Under the pieces are notes generated by a model. It ran no database searches, was not told the DNA's origin, and saw nothing but the letters and a program-made list of their open reading frames with translations. From assembly GCA_002788135.1 (NCBI GenBank), contig PFQT01000053.1:1-39862 (forward strand): 39,862 bases of DNA, in the 5' to 3' direction. Positions 7,815-17,145 of the stretch are shown here, piece by piece. Within the stretch, counting starts at the first letter, position 1; each line of letters begins with the position of its first letter. Source of the DNA: Candidatus Yonathbacteria bacterium CG_4_8_14_3_um_filter_46_25. Its GTDB lineage: Bacteria > Patescibacteriota > Minisyncoccia > Phycocordibacterales > UBA1539. The translations under genes were made by a program, and so were the position numbers.

Positions 7815-7856
7815 AAAAAAAGGCCCTGCGTCGAGAAATATGCTCGACACAGGGCC
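7815..7856 (-). terminator. Rho-independent terminator of the 7868-9115 gene
   Basis: ggccctg(c)gtcgag-aaatatg-ctcgac(a)cagggcc stem, T-run on the minus strand. Confidence 0.8.
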
Positions 7857-7867
7857 GGAAAAGAACT

Positions 7868-9115
7868 TCAGTGGGGAGCGACAATCCCCTGCGCGACGGA
7901 ATGGTCCGTCGCGGCGACTTGCCCGACAACGTTGCCGCTCCCGCCCACATTGGACGTTTGGACCGTCCCGCCCGGCGCGACAATGTGCGGGCCGTTGTTG
8001 TTGGTGGTGTTGTTGTTGACCACTCGATTGACCACCGAGTGGTCACTTTGGTCGACGTCGGCAGTCGCATCCGACGTCGAATTTGACGAGCTGGAGCTAT
8101 ATGTATGCGCCATGCTCGCCCCGCCGGTCGCGTTGATTGTGGGGTTTGCCGTCGCGTTTCCGCCAATGCCCCCCGCGCCGCCGGAAGCGGTATTGGTCGA
8201 ACTGACCACCGTCGGACCGGTGTAGCTCGTCCCGCCAGAACCACCCTCAGCGGTGGTGCTAATATCACCGACTCCGGACGAGCTGGTACTGCCGGCAACG
8301 TTGACCGCTCCGGTCGTAGCACCGCCCGCCGTGTTGGTGTTCTCAACCCGCACCGCGCCTGGCGCAACCGCCACATCGCCACCGGCAACATCGCCGACAT
8401 TGCCGCCGTGGCTCGTCGAAGACGAGTTTGGGTTCGCGGTAACACTCACCGCGCCGCCCGTCATGACGCCGCCGTTTTGCGTTGGGCTGGCAACCGCGCT
8501 GACCGCGCCGTCGGCGAGATTGACGTTCGCGTCACCGCTCGTCGCGGAAACACCGTCAACCGATCCGCCGGTTGAGTTCGCGGCGCCGCCTTCCCCACCA
8601 GTGGCAGTTTGGTCCTGCGCCTGCGACTGGTTACCGCCCTCGTTCGTGAGGGTGGTACTCGCGTTATAGGTCGGCGGAGCAAGGTTTGTCCCGAACGCAC
8701 GCGCCGCTTCCACGTTGCCCGTTGCGATTGCCTCCGCCGCCTGCACATTACCGCTCGCGGTCGCTTGCGCGGCGCGTTCAGCACCTTTGGCGATTTCCCG
8801 CGCGGCAGTCGCGTTGCCGAACGCGGTCGCGATTGCGGCACCGGCGCCGACACCGAAGCCGTCAACCATCGACTGTCCCCAGCCAACGCCCCCGAAACAC
8901 GCCTGCCCGATGGGGATGTCGCGCACGAACGTGTAGGTACACGTTCCCTTGGCACCCCCGTCAAATCCGGTCCCGGTGTCAACCACCATGGACCAGACTC
9001 CATATTTTTCGGCGATGTTCGCCCCCGGCCCCCCAACCTTGGGGACAACGGTTGTTGAGTGCGCACACGCGCACAGACAACACAACGAGATAAGAGAGAT
9101 AAGAACTTTTTTCAC
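7868..9115 (-). CDS. Lipoprotein/secreted protein with hendecad repeats and long Gly/Ser/Thr/Asn-rich tail
   Basis: MKKVLISLISLCCLCACAHS lipobox-like signal; (AxGNxxAAxxx) repeats; low-complexity tail. Confidence 0.75.
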   Translation of the reverse strand: MKKVLISLISLCCLCACAHSTTVVPKVGGPGANIAEKYGVWSMVVDTGTGFDGGAKGTCTYTFVRDIPIGQACFGGVGWGQSMVDGFGVGAGAAIATAFGNATAAREIAKGAERAAQATASGNVQAAEAIATGNVEAARAFGTNLAPPTYNASTTLTNEGGNQSQAQDQTATGGEGGAANSTGGSVDGVSATSGDANVNLADGAVSAVASPTQNGGVMTGGAVSVTANPNSSSTSHGGNVGDVAGGDVAVAPGAVRVENTNTAGGATTGAVNVAGSTSSSGVGDISTTAEGGSGGTSYTGPTVVSSTNTASGGAGGIGGNATANPTINATGGASMAHTYSSSSSNSTSDATADVDQSDHSVVNRVVNNNTTNNNGPHIVAPGGTVQTSNVGGSGNVVGQVAATDHSVAQGIVAPH

Positions 9116-9795
9116 TCCTTCTCCTTTCCCTCGACATCGACATCGAGGACTTGATACGATTCCTGAATCACCGTAATTGGCGATCCAGTATGGGACACGA
9201 CGACCGAGCCGGTGTCAATCCATGCTCGCCAGCGCGGATACACCGATCCCTCCGTTCTCACCGTCCTGATCCGGTAGCGTTTTGGCAACGGCGGATCAGG
9301 ACGATACTCCGGAGGCGGCTCTTCCGTGACCTCGTCTTCGCTTTCTCCCTCATCTTGCAAAACGTGAATCACGTTTCCGCAATAGAGCGAAAAGGCGGGG
9401 GTGCCGGCAATATAGGCGAATATCTCGCCCGGGTCGCACGGCGCGACGTCCTCACGGTGCCATATGCCAAACTCTCCGGCGTCGTTCACGCGCTCGATTT
9501 CGGGGACGTTTCCTTCCGTCCACGAGCACGTCTCGACGGACGTTATCGCCGCTTCGAGTTCCTCGCGTGACGAAAGCAGGTGCCCCTGCCTCCTTAACCG
9601 CTCAAGGAACTGCGGAAGCGTCACGTAGACACTCACGCCGGGTGTTCCCGACTCGATATCGTCGAGAAGCTCGGCAACGCTCGTCCGAGCCGTTCGCCAC
9701 ACGAACGGATGCCACGTGTCGGACCCGCGTGCCCTGGCCGGGACAAAAAACGTCACCGTGAAGCACAGACAACACAACGAGATAATCTTCTTCAC
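9112..9795 (-). CDS. Secreted hypothetical protein
   Basis: MKKIISLCCLCFTVTFFVPARARG signal peptide; SD-like ggagaaag upstream; stop overlaps the next gene by 4 nt. Confidence 0.7.
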   Translation of the reverse strand: MKKIISLCCLCFTVTFFVPARARGSDTWHPFVWRTARTSVAELLDDIESGTPGVSVYVTLPQFLERLRRQGHLLSSREELEAAITSVETCSWTEGNVPEIERVNDAGEFGIWHREDVAPCDPGEIFAYIAGTPAFSLYCGNVIHVLQDEGESEDEVTEEPPPEYRPDPPLPKRYRIRTVRTEGSVYPRWRAWIDTGSVVVSHTGSPITVIQESYQVLDVDVEGKEKE

Positions 9796-10173
9796 TCTTT
9801 CTCCTTTGCTGGTTTACCCCAATATAATTCAGGGTTTTTTGTTAATATACTCTGGCGGAAACACTACCACGCCGATGAGAACTGTCAATATCTGTAGGTA
9901 ATGTGCATGCACCGTATGAACATACACTAGGGACTTTCGTCTTCATCATTATAACCACCAACCAATTGAGAAAAACGCCGTTAAAGAACGATGAAATCGT
10001 GCTTGACATGCTCAGCGCGACGCGATCGGCATCATTATCTTGATAAATCTCGGAGCAACCCCGCGCAAACTTTTTTTATTATAATTGTATGCGGCTATGT
10101 AAAGTTATGGTAGTGACAAAAAGCGCGTAGTGGACAATAATCAAAAACACGCCATTGGCATAGGGGGTAAAAT

Positions 10174-10202
10174 TTGACAAAACAAAGGAAGAAACGTAGT
10201 AT
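10174..10202 (+). promoter_or_regulatory. Sigma70-type promoter of the 49-aa ORF
   Basis: TTGACA - 17 nt - TAGTAT. Confidence 0.5.
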
Positions 10203-10251
10203 CTTATCAGAGGAGACCCTGTAACACAACCCGAGGGGAAAGGAGGTTCCC

Positions 10252-10401
10252 ATGGAAAACATCATGACGATCGTGGTGGGGGGAGCGGTGGTGGCGGTTG
10301 CGATGTCCTGCTTTATCAAGTTGCAGGAGATCGCAAAGTCGGCGGAGTGCCGACAAAGCACCCGGCTTCCGTGCCGAGTGGTACGGACGCTGTTCGCGTA
10401 A
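10252..10401 (+). CDS. 49-aa small putative membrane protein (not in ORF track)
   Basis: MENIMTIVVGGAVVAVAMSCFIKLQEIAKSAECRQSTRLPCRVVRTLFA; strong SD aaaggagg; upstream promoter; downstream terminator. Confidence 0.65.
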   Translation: MENIMTIVVGGAVVAVAMSCFIKLQEIAKSAECRQSTRLPCRVVRTLFA

Positions 10402-10406
10402 GTTTC

Positions 10407-10460
10407 AAAGCCCCGCATCGTGTTGTCCGATAGGACACCGGTGCGGGGCTTTCTCTTTGC
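10407..10460 (+). terminator. Rho-independent terminator
   Basis: aaagccccgca...tgcggggcttt stem then tctctttg. Confidence 0.75.
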
Positions 10461-10549
10461 CTATAGTACTTGACAGAAATCATCATTACAACAATAATAT
10501 AAGCAGAAAATTTTTTCCCTCATCTAACCTCATCATAAGGAGAAACGAA

Positions 10550-11119
10550 ATGAGCTCGCATAAGAAGATTTTTGCATGCGGAGCGCTCATCGTCTTCGCC
10601 TTATGTGTGGAGACGCGAGCGTATTCCGCCGACGACATCGTCGAGATCACCTACGCGGGCGAAGTTGAGGCGGTGATCGGAGAGGTCGCCGAGGATATTA
10701 ACGGCAAAAAACTCTGCCTCATCGCCGTGCGTATCAGGGATGGCGTGGTGATCCGTGATGCGTTTTATGTAGTACACGAAACGGTCAAGGCGGAGATCGC
10801 ACGTCTGATCTGCGACGCGCGCTACCTCAGCGCCATTGATCCGGATGTGCAGAGTTCCATCCGAACAAATATCGGAACGATAGCAAGGTTGCTGTCGCCT
10901 GATGAGGTTAAGATGATGCGACGCCCCCTGGTGTACGGCAACTGGAACGGACACCAGAAAGCCCTGAAGTTCGCTGTCGCCCGATTGGTGAGTATTGTGC
11001 GCTCGGGAGGCAGAGTTTTCGTTTCCTGCAAGATATTCCCGGAAACGAAAAACCACGCGGCGATAGCGTGGATACAAGACATCGAGGTTGGTGGGAGAAC
11101 GTACGTTCTCACCGACTAG
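10550..11119 (+). CDS. Secreted hypothetical protein
   Basis: SD aaggag then MSSHKKIFACGALIVFALCVETRAYSADD signal peptide. Confidence 0.75.
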   Translation: MSSHKKIFACGALIVFALCVETRAYSADDIVEITYAGEVEAVIGEVAEDINGKKLCLIAVRIRDGVVIRDAFYVVHETVKAEIARLICDARYLSAIDPDVQSSIRTNIGTIARLLSPDEVKMMRRPLVYGNWNGHQKALKFAVARLVSIVRSGGRVFVSCKIFPETKNHAAIAWIQDIEVGGRTYVLTD

Positions 11120-11126
11120 CGCGGAC

Positions 11127-11164
11127 GCGGGCAATGGAGATAAAACTTCGTTGCCCGCCTTTTT
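11127..11164 (+). terminator. Rho-independent terminator
   Basis: gcgggcaa...ttgcccgc followed by ctttttg. Confidence 0.7.
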
Positions 11165-11179
11165 GCAAGAAATCTACTC

Positions 11180-12436
11180 CTATTCATACCGCAGAGCCTC
11201 GATAGGGCTCTTCTGCGATGCCTGTCGCGCCGGATAAATACCGAACACAAGTCCGACCGCCACGGAAACCCCAATCGCAAGAAGTGCGGCGGAAAGCGGA
11301 AGTGTGAAACCCCATGAAGTCCCTACCGTGATAGAGAGTACAAGAGACGCCGCCAAAGAAAGCAGCACACCGCCGAGAATACCAATCAGTCCGCCGGAGA
11401 GCGTCAAAAGGACCGACTCGACCAAAAATTGCGAGAGAATGTCGCGATTTGTCGCACCAAGCGCTTTTCGCAAACCGATCTCGCGAGTACGCTCGGTCAC
11501 GGATACTAACATAATGTTCATAACACCGATCCCGCCGACCACAAGAGAGATGGCGACGACCGACGAAAGGAACGCGGTCAAAACACCAATGATCGTACTG
11601 ATTTGGTCAACCAGACCTTGTTGTGTTTCGATGAAAAAATCGTTCTCGCCGGAATCAGGAATTTTGTGCGAAGTGCGAAGTGTTGCTTCTATGTCACGGA
11701 CCGTTTGCGCCACCACGTCGGGACTCTCCGCACGCATCATGATCTCGTGATAATAGGTGATACCGAGTAAATATTTTTGCGCGGTCGTGTATGGAATCAC
11801 GATCGTTTCATCAACATTAAGGAATGCCGCTTGCCCGTGCGATTCAAAAACACCGACAATTCTAAAATTTTTATCCTTGATTCTAACGTTTTTCCCGACG
11901 GCGGACTCGATACCAAAAAGTTCTTCTTTCACTTTCGCGCCAATAACCGCGACATTGGCGTTCGCGCGAATCTCATCTTCGCCAAAAAGAATTCCCTCGA
12001 CGGGATAGACTTTGAACATCCTGCTTAAGAGCTCCACCGACCATCCGAATGTTGTCGGACGATAGGTTTCACCGCGATAGGAAGCGGTTCCGGACACGAT
12101 GACCGCCGGAACGATTTCAACCAGATCGGGAACATTGCTTTTCTTTTTGAGCGCCGCGACATCGGCGTCTTTGAGCGAATCGGCAAAAAGCGTGTCGGCA
12201 AAATCGGACGGACCGGTTGGTTCTTTCCCGGGACGAACGACGATCGTGTCGGCACCCATCCCCCCTATCTGATCAAGGATCAATTTTTCAGCGCCTTTCC
12301 CGATCGAAACGATCAGCATGATCGAAGCGACTCCAATGACTATCCCAAGGATAGTGAGCAGTGAACGAGTTCGGTGCGTCCAAACGGATGTTCCGGCGGT
12401 TGTGAAAAGATAGCGCAGTTTCATATTATTTGACAA
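11180..12436 (-). CDS. MacB-like ABC transporter permease
   Basis: FtsX/MacB_PCD: RTRSLLTILGIVIGVASIMLIVSIGKGAE; VTERTREIGLRKALGA. Confidence 0.9.
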   Translation of the reverse strand: MSNNMKLRYLFTTAGTSVWTHRTRSLLTILGIVIGVASIMLIVSIGKGAEKLILDQIGGMGADTIVVRPGKEPTGPSDFADTLFADSLKDADVAALKKKSNVPDLVEIVPAVIVSGTASYRGETYRPTTFGWSVELLSRMFKVYPVEGILFGEDEIRANANVAVIGAKVKEELFGIESAVGKNVRIKDKNFRIVGVFESHGQAAFLNVDETIVIPYTTAQKYLLGITYYHEIMMRAESPDVVAQTVRDIEATLRTSHKIPDSGENDFFIETQQGLVDQISTIIGVLTAFLSSVVAISLVVGGIGVMNIMLVSVTERTREIGLRKALGATNRDILSQFLVESVLLTLSGGLIGILGGVLLSLAASLVLSITVGTSWGFTLPLSAALLAIGVSVAVGLVFGIYPARQASQKSPIEALRYE

Positions 12437-13145
12437 AATGGCGATTGATACTTTTTGTATCTTCTCTTACTTTCCGATCATTCTCGATACGTCCATCGGC
12501 AAGTGTAATTATTCGCTGTGCGTATTCAGCAGTGTATGTCTCGTGCGTAATAAGAATTATCGTTTTCCCTTGGTGGTGCAAGTTTTCAATGATACCCATT
12601 ACCTGCGCGCCGGATTTTGAATCAAGATTACCAGTCGGTTCATCGGCGAAAACGACCGCCGGGTTGTTGACCAGCGCGCGCGCGATGGCAACGCGCTGTT
12701 TCTCCCCGCCAGATAGGTCCGATGAATGATATCCGATTCGGTGAGAAAGCCCGACTGAATCAACCGCGTGGCGAGCCATCTCGTCCCAAAGTTTTTCGTG
12801 AACATCGGAATACAAAAGTGGAAGTTTGACATTTTCAATCACGGTCGCTTTTGCCAGAAGATTGAACGATTGAAAGACAAACCCCATTCGCTTGTTCCGC
12901 ACTCGCGCGAGCTCGTTCGAAGAATAGTCATCTATTGTTTTCCCGTCGAACCGGTACATTCCTTCCGTGTTCCTGTCCAAAAAACCAAGCACATGAAGCA
13001 GTGTCGATTTCCCTGAACCGGAAGGGCCCATAATCGAAACAAACTCTCCCGCATTGATTGTAAACGACGCTTCCCGCAACGCCTGAGTTTCAACCTTTCC
13101 GGTGTGGTATATTTTCCCTACGTTTTGTGCTTCGATGAGCGCCAT
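12426..13145 (-). CDS. MacB/LolD-like ABC transporter ATP-binding protein
   Basis: GPSGSGKST Walker A, LSGGEKQRVAIARAL signature, VVFADEPTGNLD. Confidence 0.94.
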   Translation of the reverse strand: MALIEAQNVGKIYHTGKVETQALREASFTINAGEFVSIMGPSGSGKSTLLHVLGFLDRNTEGMYRFDGKTIDDYSSNELARVRNKRMGFVFQSFNLLAKATVIENVKLPLLYSDVHEKLWDEMARHAVDSVGLSHRIGYHSSDLSGGEKQRVAIARALVNNPAVVFADEPTGNLDSKSGAQVMGIIENLHHQGKTIILITHETYTAEYAQRIITLADGRIENDRKVREDTKSINRHFVK

Positions 13146-13158
13146 AAGAGATTAGACA

Positions 13159-14736
13159 CTACCGGCTGGTCGGAGTGATGATCACATGGTCGCCTTCTTC
13201 GACACCGGTTATAATCTCGACTCTGCCATGGGAATCGAGTTTCCCGGTCTTGACCGGCACAGTGTCAACAATACCGTTATCTCGCATGATCCGTACCGCT
13301 TTCCCATCACTGTGCGAAAATATGGCACGTGCGGGAACCGATATCACCCCCTCGCGCCGGTCCACGATAATATCAATATTTGCCGTCATCCCCGACCATA
13401 TACGCCCGTCATTGTCATCAAACTCCAGGATTGCCTTATAGGTCGGAACACCTTGAATAATCACTTCAGCAGGATCGACTGAAACAATAGTCGCGCCAAA
13501 GACAACGCCGTTGTACGCGTCAAGAGCGACATCCGCGTGGTCTCCCGTAGAAACATTGATAACATCAACTTCGGGAATATGAGCTTCAATTTTGAATCTT
13601 TTATCCGAAATAATCGAAACAACCGGCGTACCGACAGGAATAATCTCGCCCTGTTTCGCGTCTTGCGCAGTCACGATACCATCCATAGGAGATCGAAGGA
13701 TGGTCTTCGCTATCTGCGCTTTGATATTTTCCATATTTGCTTGCGCAGATCGTACCCGCGCATCCTGCGCGGCCCGGTCTTCCGCCGTGGCAGGAGCTTG
13801 TGTTAGAGTCAACTCGTTGAGAGAAAGAGAGAGGTTTGACTCAGTCGATAAAAGTTTTTCTTCGGCTGATGAAAGATTGACAATGGCGGCGTTGATATTC
13901 GTCCGTGCCATCGACACGTCGGATTTATAGCCATCAATGGCCGCTTGGGATAAGGAGGCATTCGCGGTGAGACCGTTCGTCGCAAGCGCAACCGTATCAA
14001 GAAAATCTCTGACTTGCTCAAGATCACGCTGGGATGCGGTGGTAAAATCGAAAAGAGCGCTGTCGGTCGAGATGGAATCGATCAAAGCACCCCATGACGC
14101 AAACATCCCCTCGATGACAAACCTTCTCCACTCAACGTCAACCTTGATCGAGTAATCAACGGCGTATTTGAACTTTGGCTCCGAGCTCTTGGCGTTGTCA
14201 AATAATTGGTCGACATTATTGCGTACCGCGTCGTCCGCTTTCGCGTATGCGTCACGCAACTTGTTCGCAACATCTGTTTTTGCGGCCTCACGAGCAACGC
14301 GCGCACTCTGAACCTTCGCCTCCGCAACGCCGATTTCTTCGAGACGCGCGCCTCTAGTAAGCTTGTCGAGGCGGGCCATTTCTTCTTGAGATGCCGCTGT
14401 GGCTTGACCGAGCGCCGCCACAAGTTCCGATGAATCAATGCTAACAAGTGATTGCCCCGCAATTACTCGATCGCCGACATGCACATGCACATTCGTAGCT
14501 CTACCGCCCTTTTCAAAGCCGAGAGAAACGTCGCTGGACGGTTTCACGCGTCCGGTAACACTCACGTCAAGAACAAAATCACTCTTCTTCGCAACCTCGA
14601 GGTCGTACGCCGTCCCCGTGCGGCTTGAACGAAAGACGAGGAACGCGGCAACAGCGATAATGACGATCACGATTCCGATGAGTGATTTTCGCGGGACACT
14701 CAAAGTCATAATATATTTTTTTATCAGCATAAACAC
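13159..14736 (-). CDS. MacA/HlyD-family membrane fusion protein
   Basis: Biotinyl-lipoyl-like VTGRVKPSSDVSLGFEKGGRATNVHVHVGDRVIAGQSL; long coiled coil; ILRSPMDGIVTAQDAKQGEIIPVGTPVV. Confidence 0.9.
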   Translation of the reverse strand: MFMLIKKYIMTLSVPRKSLIGIVIVIIAVAAFLVFRSSRTGTAYDLEVAKKSDFVLDVSVTGRVKPSSDVSLGFEKGGRATNVHVHVGDRVIAGQSLVSIDSSELVAALGQATAASQEEMARLDKLTRGARLEEIGVAEAKVQSARVAREAAKTDVANKLRDAYAKADDAVRNNVDQLFDNAKSSEPKFKYAVDYSIKVDVEWRRFVIEGMFASWGALIDSISTDSALFDFTTASQRDLEQVRDFLDTVALATNGLTANASLSQAAIDGYKSDVSMARTNINAAIVNLSSAEEKLLSTESNLSLSLNELTLTQAPATAEDRAAQDARVRSAQANMENIKAQIAKTILRSPMDGIVTAQDAKQGEIIPVGTPVVSIISDKRFKIEAHIPEVDVINVSTGDHADVALDAYNGVVFGATIVSVDPAEVIIQGVPTYKAILEFDDNDGRIWSGMTANIDIIVDRREGVISVPARAIFSHSDGKAVRIMRDNGIVDTVPVKTGKLDSHGRVEIITGVEEGDHVIITPTSR

Positions 14737-14762
14737 ACTATGGAAAATAATTGCGGGAGGTC

Positions 14763-15524
14763 CTATTCCGCGTTGAGAATCGCTTCGATCTTCGCTTGAA
14801 CCATCTCAAATGTTTCCGCGCCATCAATCGCGCTTTTCGGGGTACCGTCGGAAGACAGGATCACGCTATACGGCGTACCGCGAGCCCCGGAGAGAACAGC
14901 GTTCTGTATGCTATTACTTATCTTGTTTTGATAAATGTCGGCATTGGAAATACAGCCGTCAAATTGTTGTCGACTAATCCCCACATCTTCCGCCATGCCC
15001 GGAAGAAGCGCGAGGTCGAGACCATTGTTCGACGGCGTAACTTCAAAGATATTATCAAGATATCGCCAAAATGCGTCTTCGCCGGCAAGCGTCGCGACAC
15101 ATTCGGTGGCGACCGCTTCCGCAACCGCTTTTGAGTGCAAATTCTGTATCGGGAAGTGGCGATACACCCATGCCACCTTGCCGTCTTTCCCATATACATC
15201 CATTATCCGGTTCATTGTGTTATGGAACACCTTGCAATAAGGACATTCAATATCGGAATATTCGACGATCTTGACTGGGGCATTCGGATTCCCAATGACA
15301 TGATCCTCCGCGGTGATCGGGGTTACGTTTGTAATCGATGGCTGTTGTGTCAGCCCAGTGGTGACGGGTTGTGCATTGTTCGCCACGGCATTTGCCTGAT
15401 TATTGCCAGTCGGCGCGTTCGTGGCGGAAGAATACCATATTGCTCCGGCGACAAAGGCGCCCGCTATGACAATAGCCAAAGGAACAAGAAAAGTAGTGCC
15501 CGTGCTGGTTCTTTCATTTTCCAT
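14763..15524 (-). CDS. DsbA-like thiol oxidoreductase, membrane anchored
   Basis: EYSDIECPYCKVFHNTMNRI CPYC motif; N-terminal TM; likely start MENERTSTG. Confidence 0.88.
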   Translation of the reverse strand: MENERTSTGTTFLVPLAIVIAGAFVAGAIWYSSATNAPTGNNQANAVANNAQPVTTGLTQQPSITNVTPITAEDHVIGNPNAPVKIVEYSDIECPYCKVFHNTMNRIMDVYGKDGKVAWVYRHFPIQNLHSKAVAEAVATECVATLAGEDAFWRYLDNIFEVTPSNNGLDLALLPGMAEDVGISRQQFDGCISNADIYQNKISNSIQNAVLSGARGTPYSVILSSDGTPKSAIDGAETFEMVQAKIEAILNAE

Positions 15525-15648
15525 AATAAAATATCGTGGATAAGTTTTTAATGACATTCATTATATACCAAAATCTCATAAAAATCCACTCTCCACCTTC
15601 TTTCGTTAATAGTTACCTTATGGAGAACATGATACAATAACAGAAACC

Positions 15649-16202
15649 ATGATCAGAGAAAAGGTGCAAAACGGCTTCACGTTGATTGAGCTCTTGGTGG
15701 TCATAGCGATCGTTGGGATCTTGGCATCGGTTGTACTCAGCAATATCAATCTCTCCAGAGAAAAAGCGAGAATCGCGAAAGCGAAGGCGGAATTGCGGCA
15801 AGCACGAAGCGCGATTGCTCTGCTCGAGGACGACACCGCGAAATGACCAAATGGATGTCCTCCCGCCACAGGCGCCAATCCTGAAGTCGCGCTTGATGGC
15901 GCGCAGGCCGCATAAAACAAATACCGGCAGTTCAAGACAACGGCGGCGGATGCGAATGGACGGCAACTGATGTCGCCGCGTGGAAAGGTCCTTATATGGA
16001 TACGCCGATTGACCCGTGGGGAAATTCATATGTGTTTGATCCGGATTATCACGCTGACCCAATCACTGACGTGCGAGAGGATTGCCCGATAGCGGGAAGC
16101 AATCCGGGTGTGCCGTCGATTGTCGTGGTTTACTCACCGGGACAAAATGGCTCGGCGATAAACGATTACGACTGCGACGATATCCTTTATCCGCTATATT
16201 AA
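15649..16202 (+). pseudogene. Type IV pilin/GspG-like prepilin, broken by an in-frame TGA and a frameshift
   Basis: [22 protein letters not shown] prepilin motif; TGA at 15844-15846 in DDTAK*PNGCPPATGANPEVALDGAQA; after a frame change the C-terminus GRIKQIPAVQDNGGGCEWTATDVAAWKGPYMDTPIDPWGNSYVFDPDYH continues. Confidence 0.8.
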
Positions 16203-16678
16203 AACTCACTAGCAAAATCTTTCACATCAGCAAGTACATCGCCCGGATGTGTCGCAGGTTTCACTTTTTTGTAATGCTTGAGGATCGTGCCGTCTTTCCC
16301 GATGAGAAATGAATCGCGCCTAACACCCATATATTTTTTCCCGAACATTGACTTCTCCACCAGCACGCCGTAACGATCGGCGATTTTTCTGTCTTCATCC
16401 ACCAAAAGCGGGAAATCGAGCGAATTCTTTTTGCAGAATTTTTGATGCGAGACGGCACTGTCGGCGCTCACCCCGAGCAACCGCACTCCGAGTTTTTCCA
16501 ATTCCTTACCCACTTTTTGAAATTCAATCGCCTCGACCATGCATCCCGGCGTCATGTCTTTCGGGTAAAAATAAAGCAAAACCATTTTCCCGCGATAATC
16601 GGAAAGTCGGTGAATCACGCCATTGTGGTCCGATAATTCAAATTCAGGAGCTTTTTTGAGGATTTTTTCGTTTGTCAC
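16199..16678 (-). CDS. bcp: Thiol peroxidase, BCP/PrxQ family
   Basis: LYFYPKDMTPGCMVEAIEFQ; ADRYGVLVEKSMFGKKYMGVRRDSFLIGKDG. Confidence 0.93.
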   Translation of the reverse strand: MTNEKILKKAPEFELSDHNGVIHRLSDYRGKMVLLYFYPKDMTPGCMVEAIEFQKVGKELEKLGVRLLGVSADSAVSHQKFCKKNSLDFPLLVDEDRKIADRYGVLVEKSMFGKKYMGVRRDSFLIGKDGTILKHYKKVKPATHPGDVLADVKDFASEF

Positions 16679-17124
16679 AGATACTGCAATTCTTCTGCTG
16701 ATGGAGGATTCAAGACATCGGTAAATTCATATATATCACTTAAAACAATAACCTTGGGAAAACAAAACGAGAGCTGTATCGCGGCAATCCCGCGAGGAAC
16801 AAGAATTGCCTTTATGATGCCGCCGGCTTCTTTGCACTTATCGAGGTCGATGTCGTATCGTATGATTCTTATCGTGTAATCGGGACAAACATCGGAGCAA
16901 GGAAAAACAACTCGTACAGGAATTCCGTGATGGGAGCCGATGATCATCCTCTTTCCCCACATTTTTTCTTTACTAAATCGCGCTTGAGCATAACTTAAAA
17001 GTTCCTCATCGGATAGTTCTGATGTCCCGTCATAAAGTGCTCCATTTTTATAGTCCATAAACATCCATGCCGCCATAACAACCATGACGACCGCGACGAA
17101 TGAAATTACAACTTTTTTGTTCAT
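16675..17124 (-). CDS. Hypothetical protein with N-terminal TM
   Basis: MNKKVVISFVAVVMVVMAAWMFMDY; stop overlaps the bcp start. Confidence 0.65.
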   Translation of the reverse strand: MNKKVVISFVAVVMVVMAAWMFMDYKNGALYDGTSELSDEELLSYAQARFSKEKMWGKRMIIGSHHGIPVRVVFPCSDVCPDYTIRIIRYDIDLDKCKEAGGIIKAILVPRGIAAIQLSFCFPKVIVLSDIYEFTDVLNPPSAEELQYL

Positions 17125-17145
17125 GCTTTTTTGCTATTTCGTAAT

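Noticed and set aside
7770-9176. Several plus-strand ORFs (7770-8225, 8105-8575, 8253-8669, 8609-9058, 8686-9093) opposite the lipoprotein gene
   Set aside because: GC-rich repetitive antisense frames; the minus-strand gene has signal peptide, SD and terminator.
15649-15912. UGA recoded as Trp or Gly (alternative code)
   Set aside because: TGA is used as a genuine stop elsewhere (e.g. 34680) and a second frameshift lesion is present in the same gene; the tRNA-Trp anticodon is CCA.
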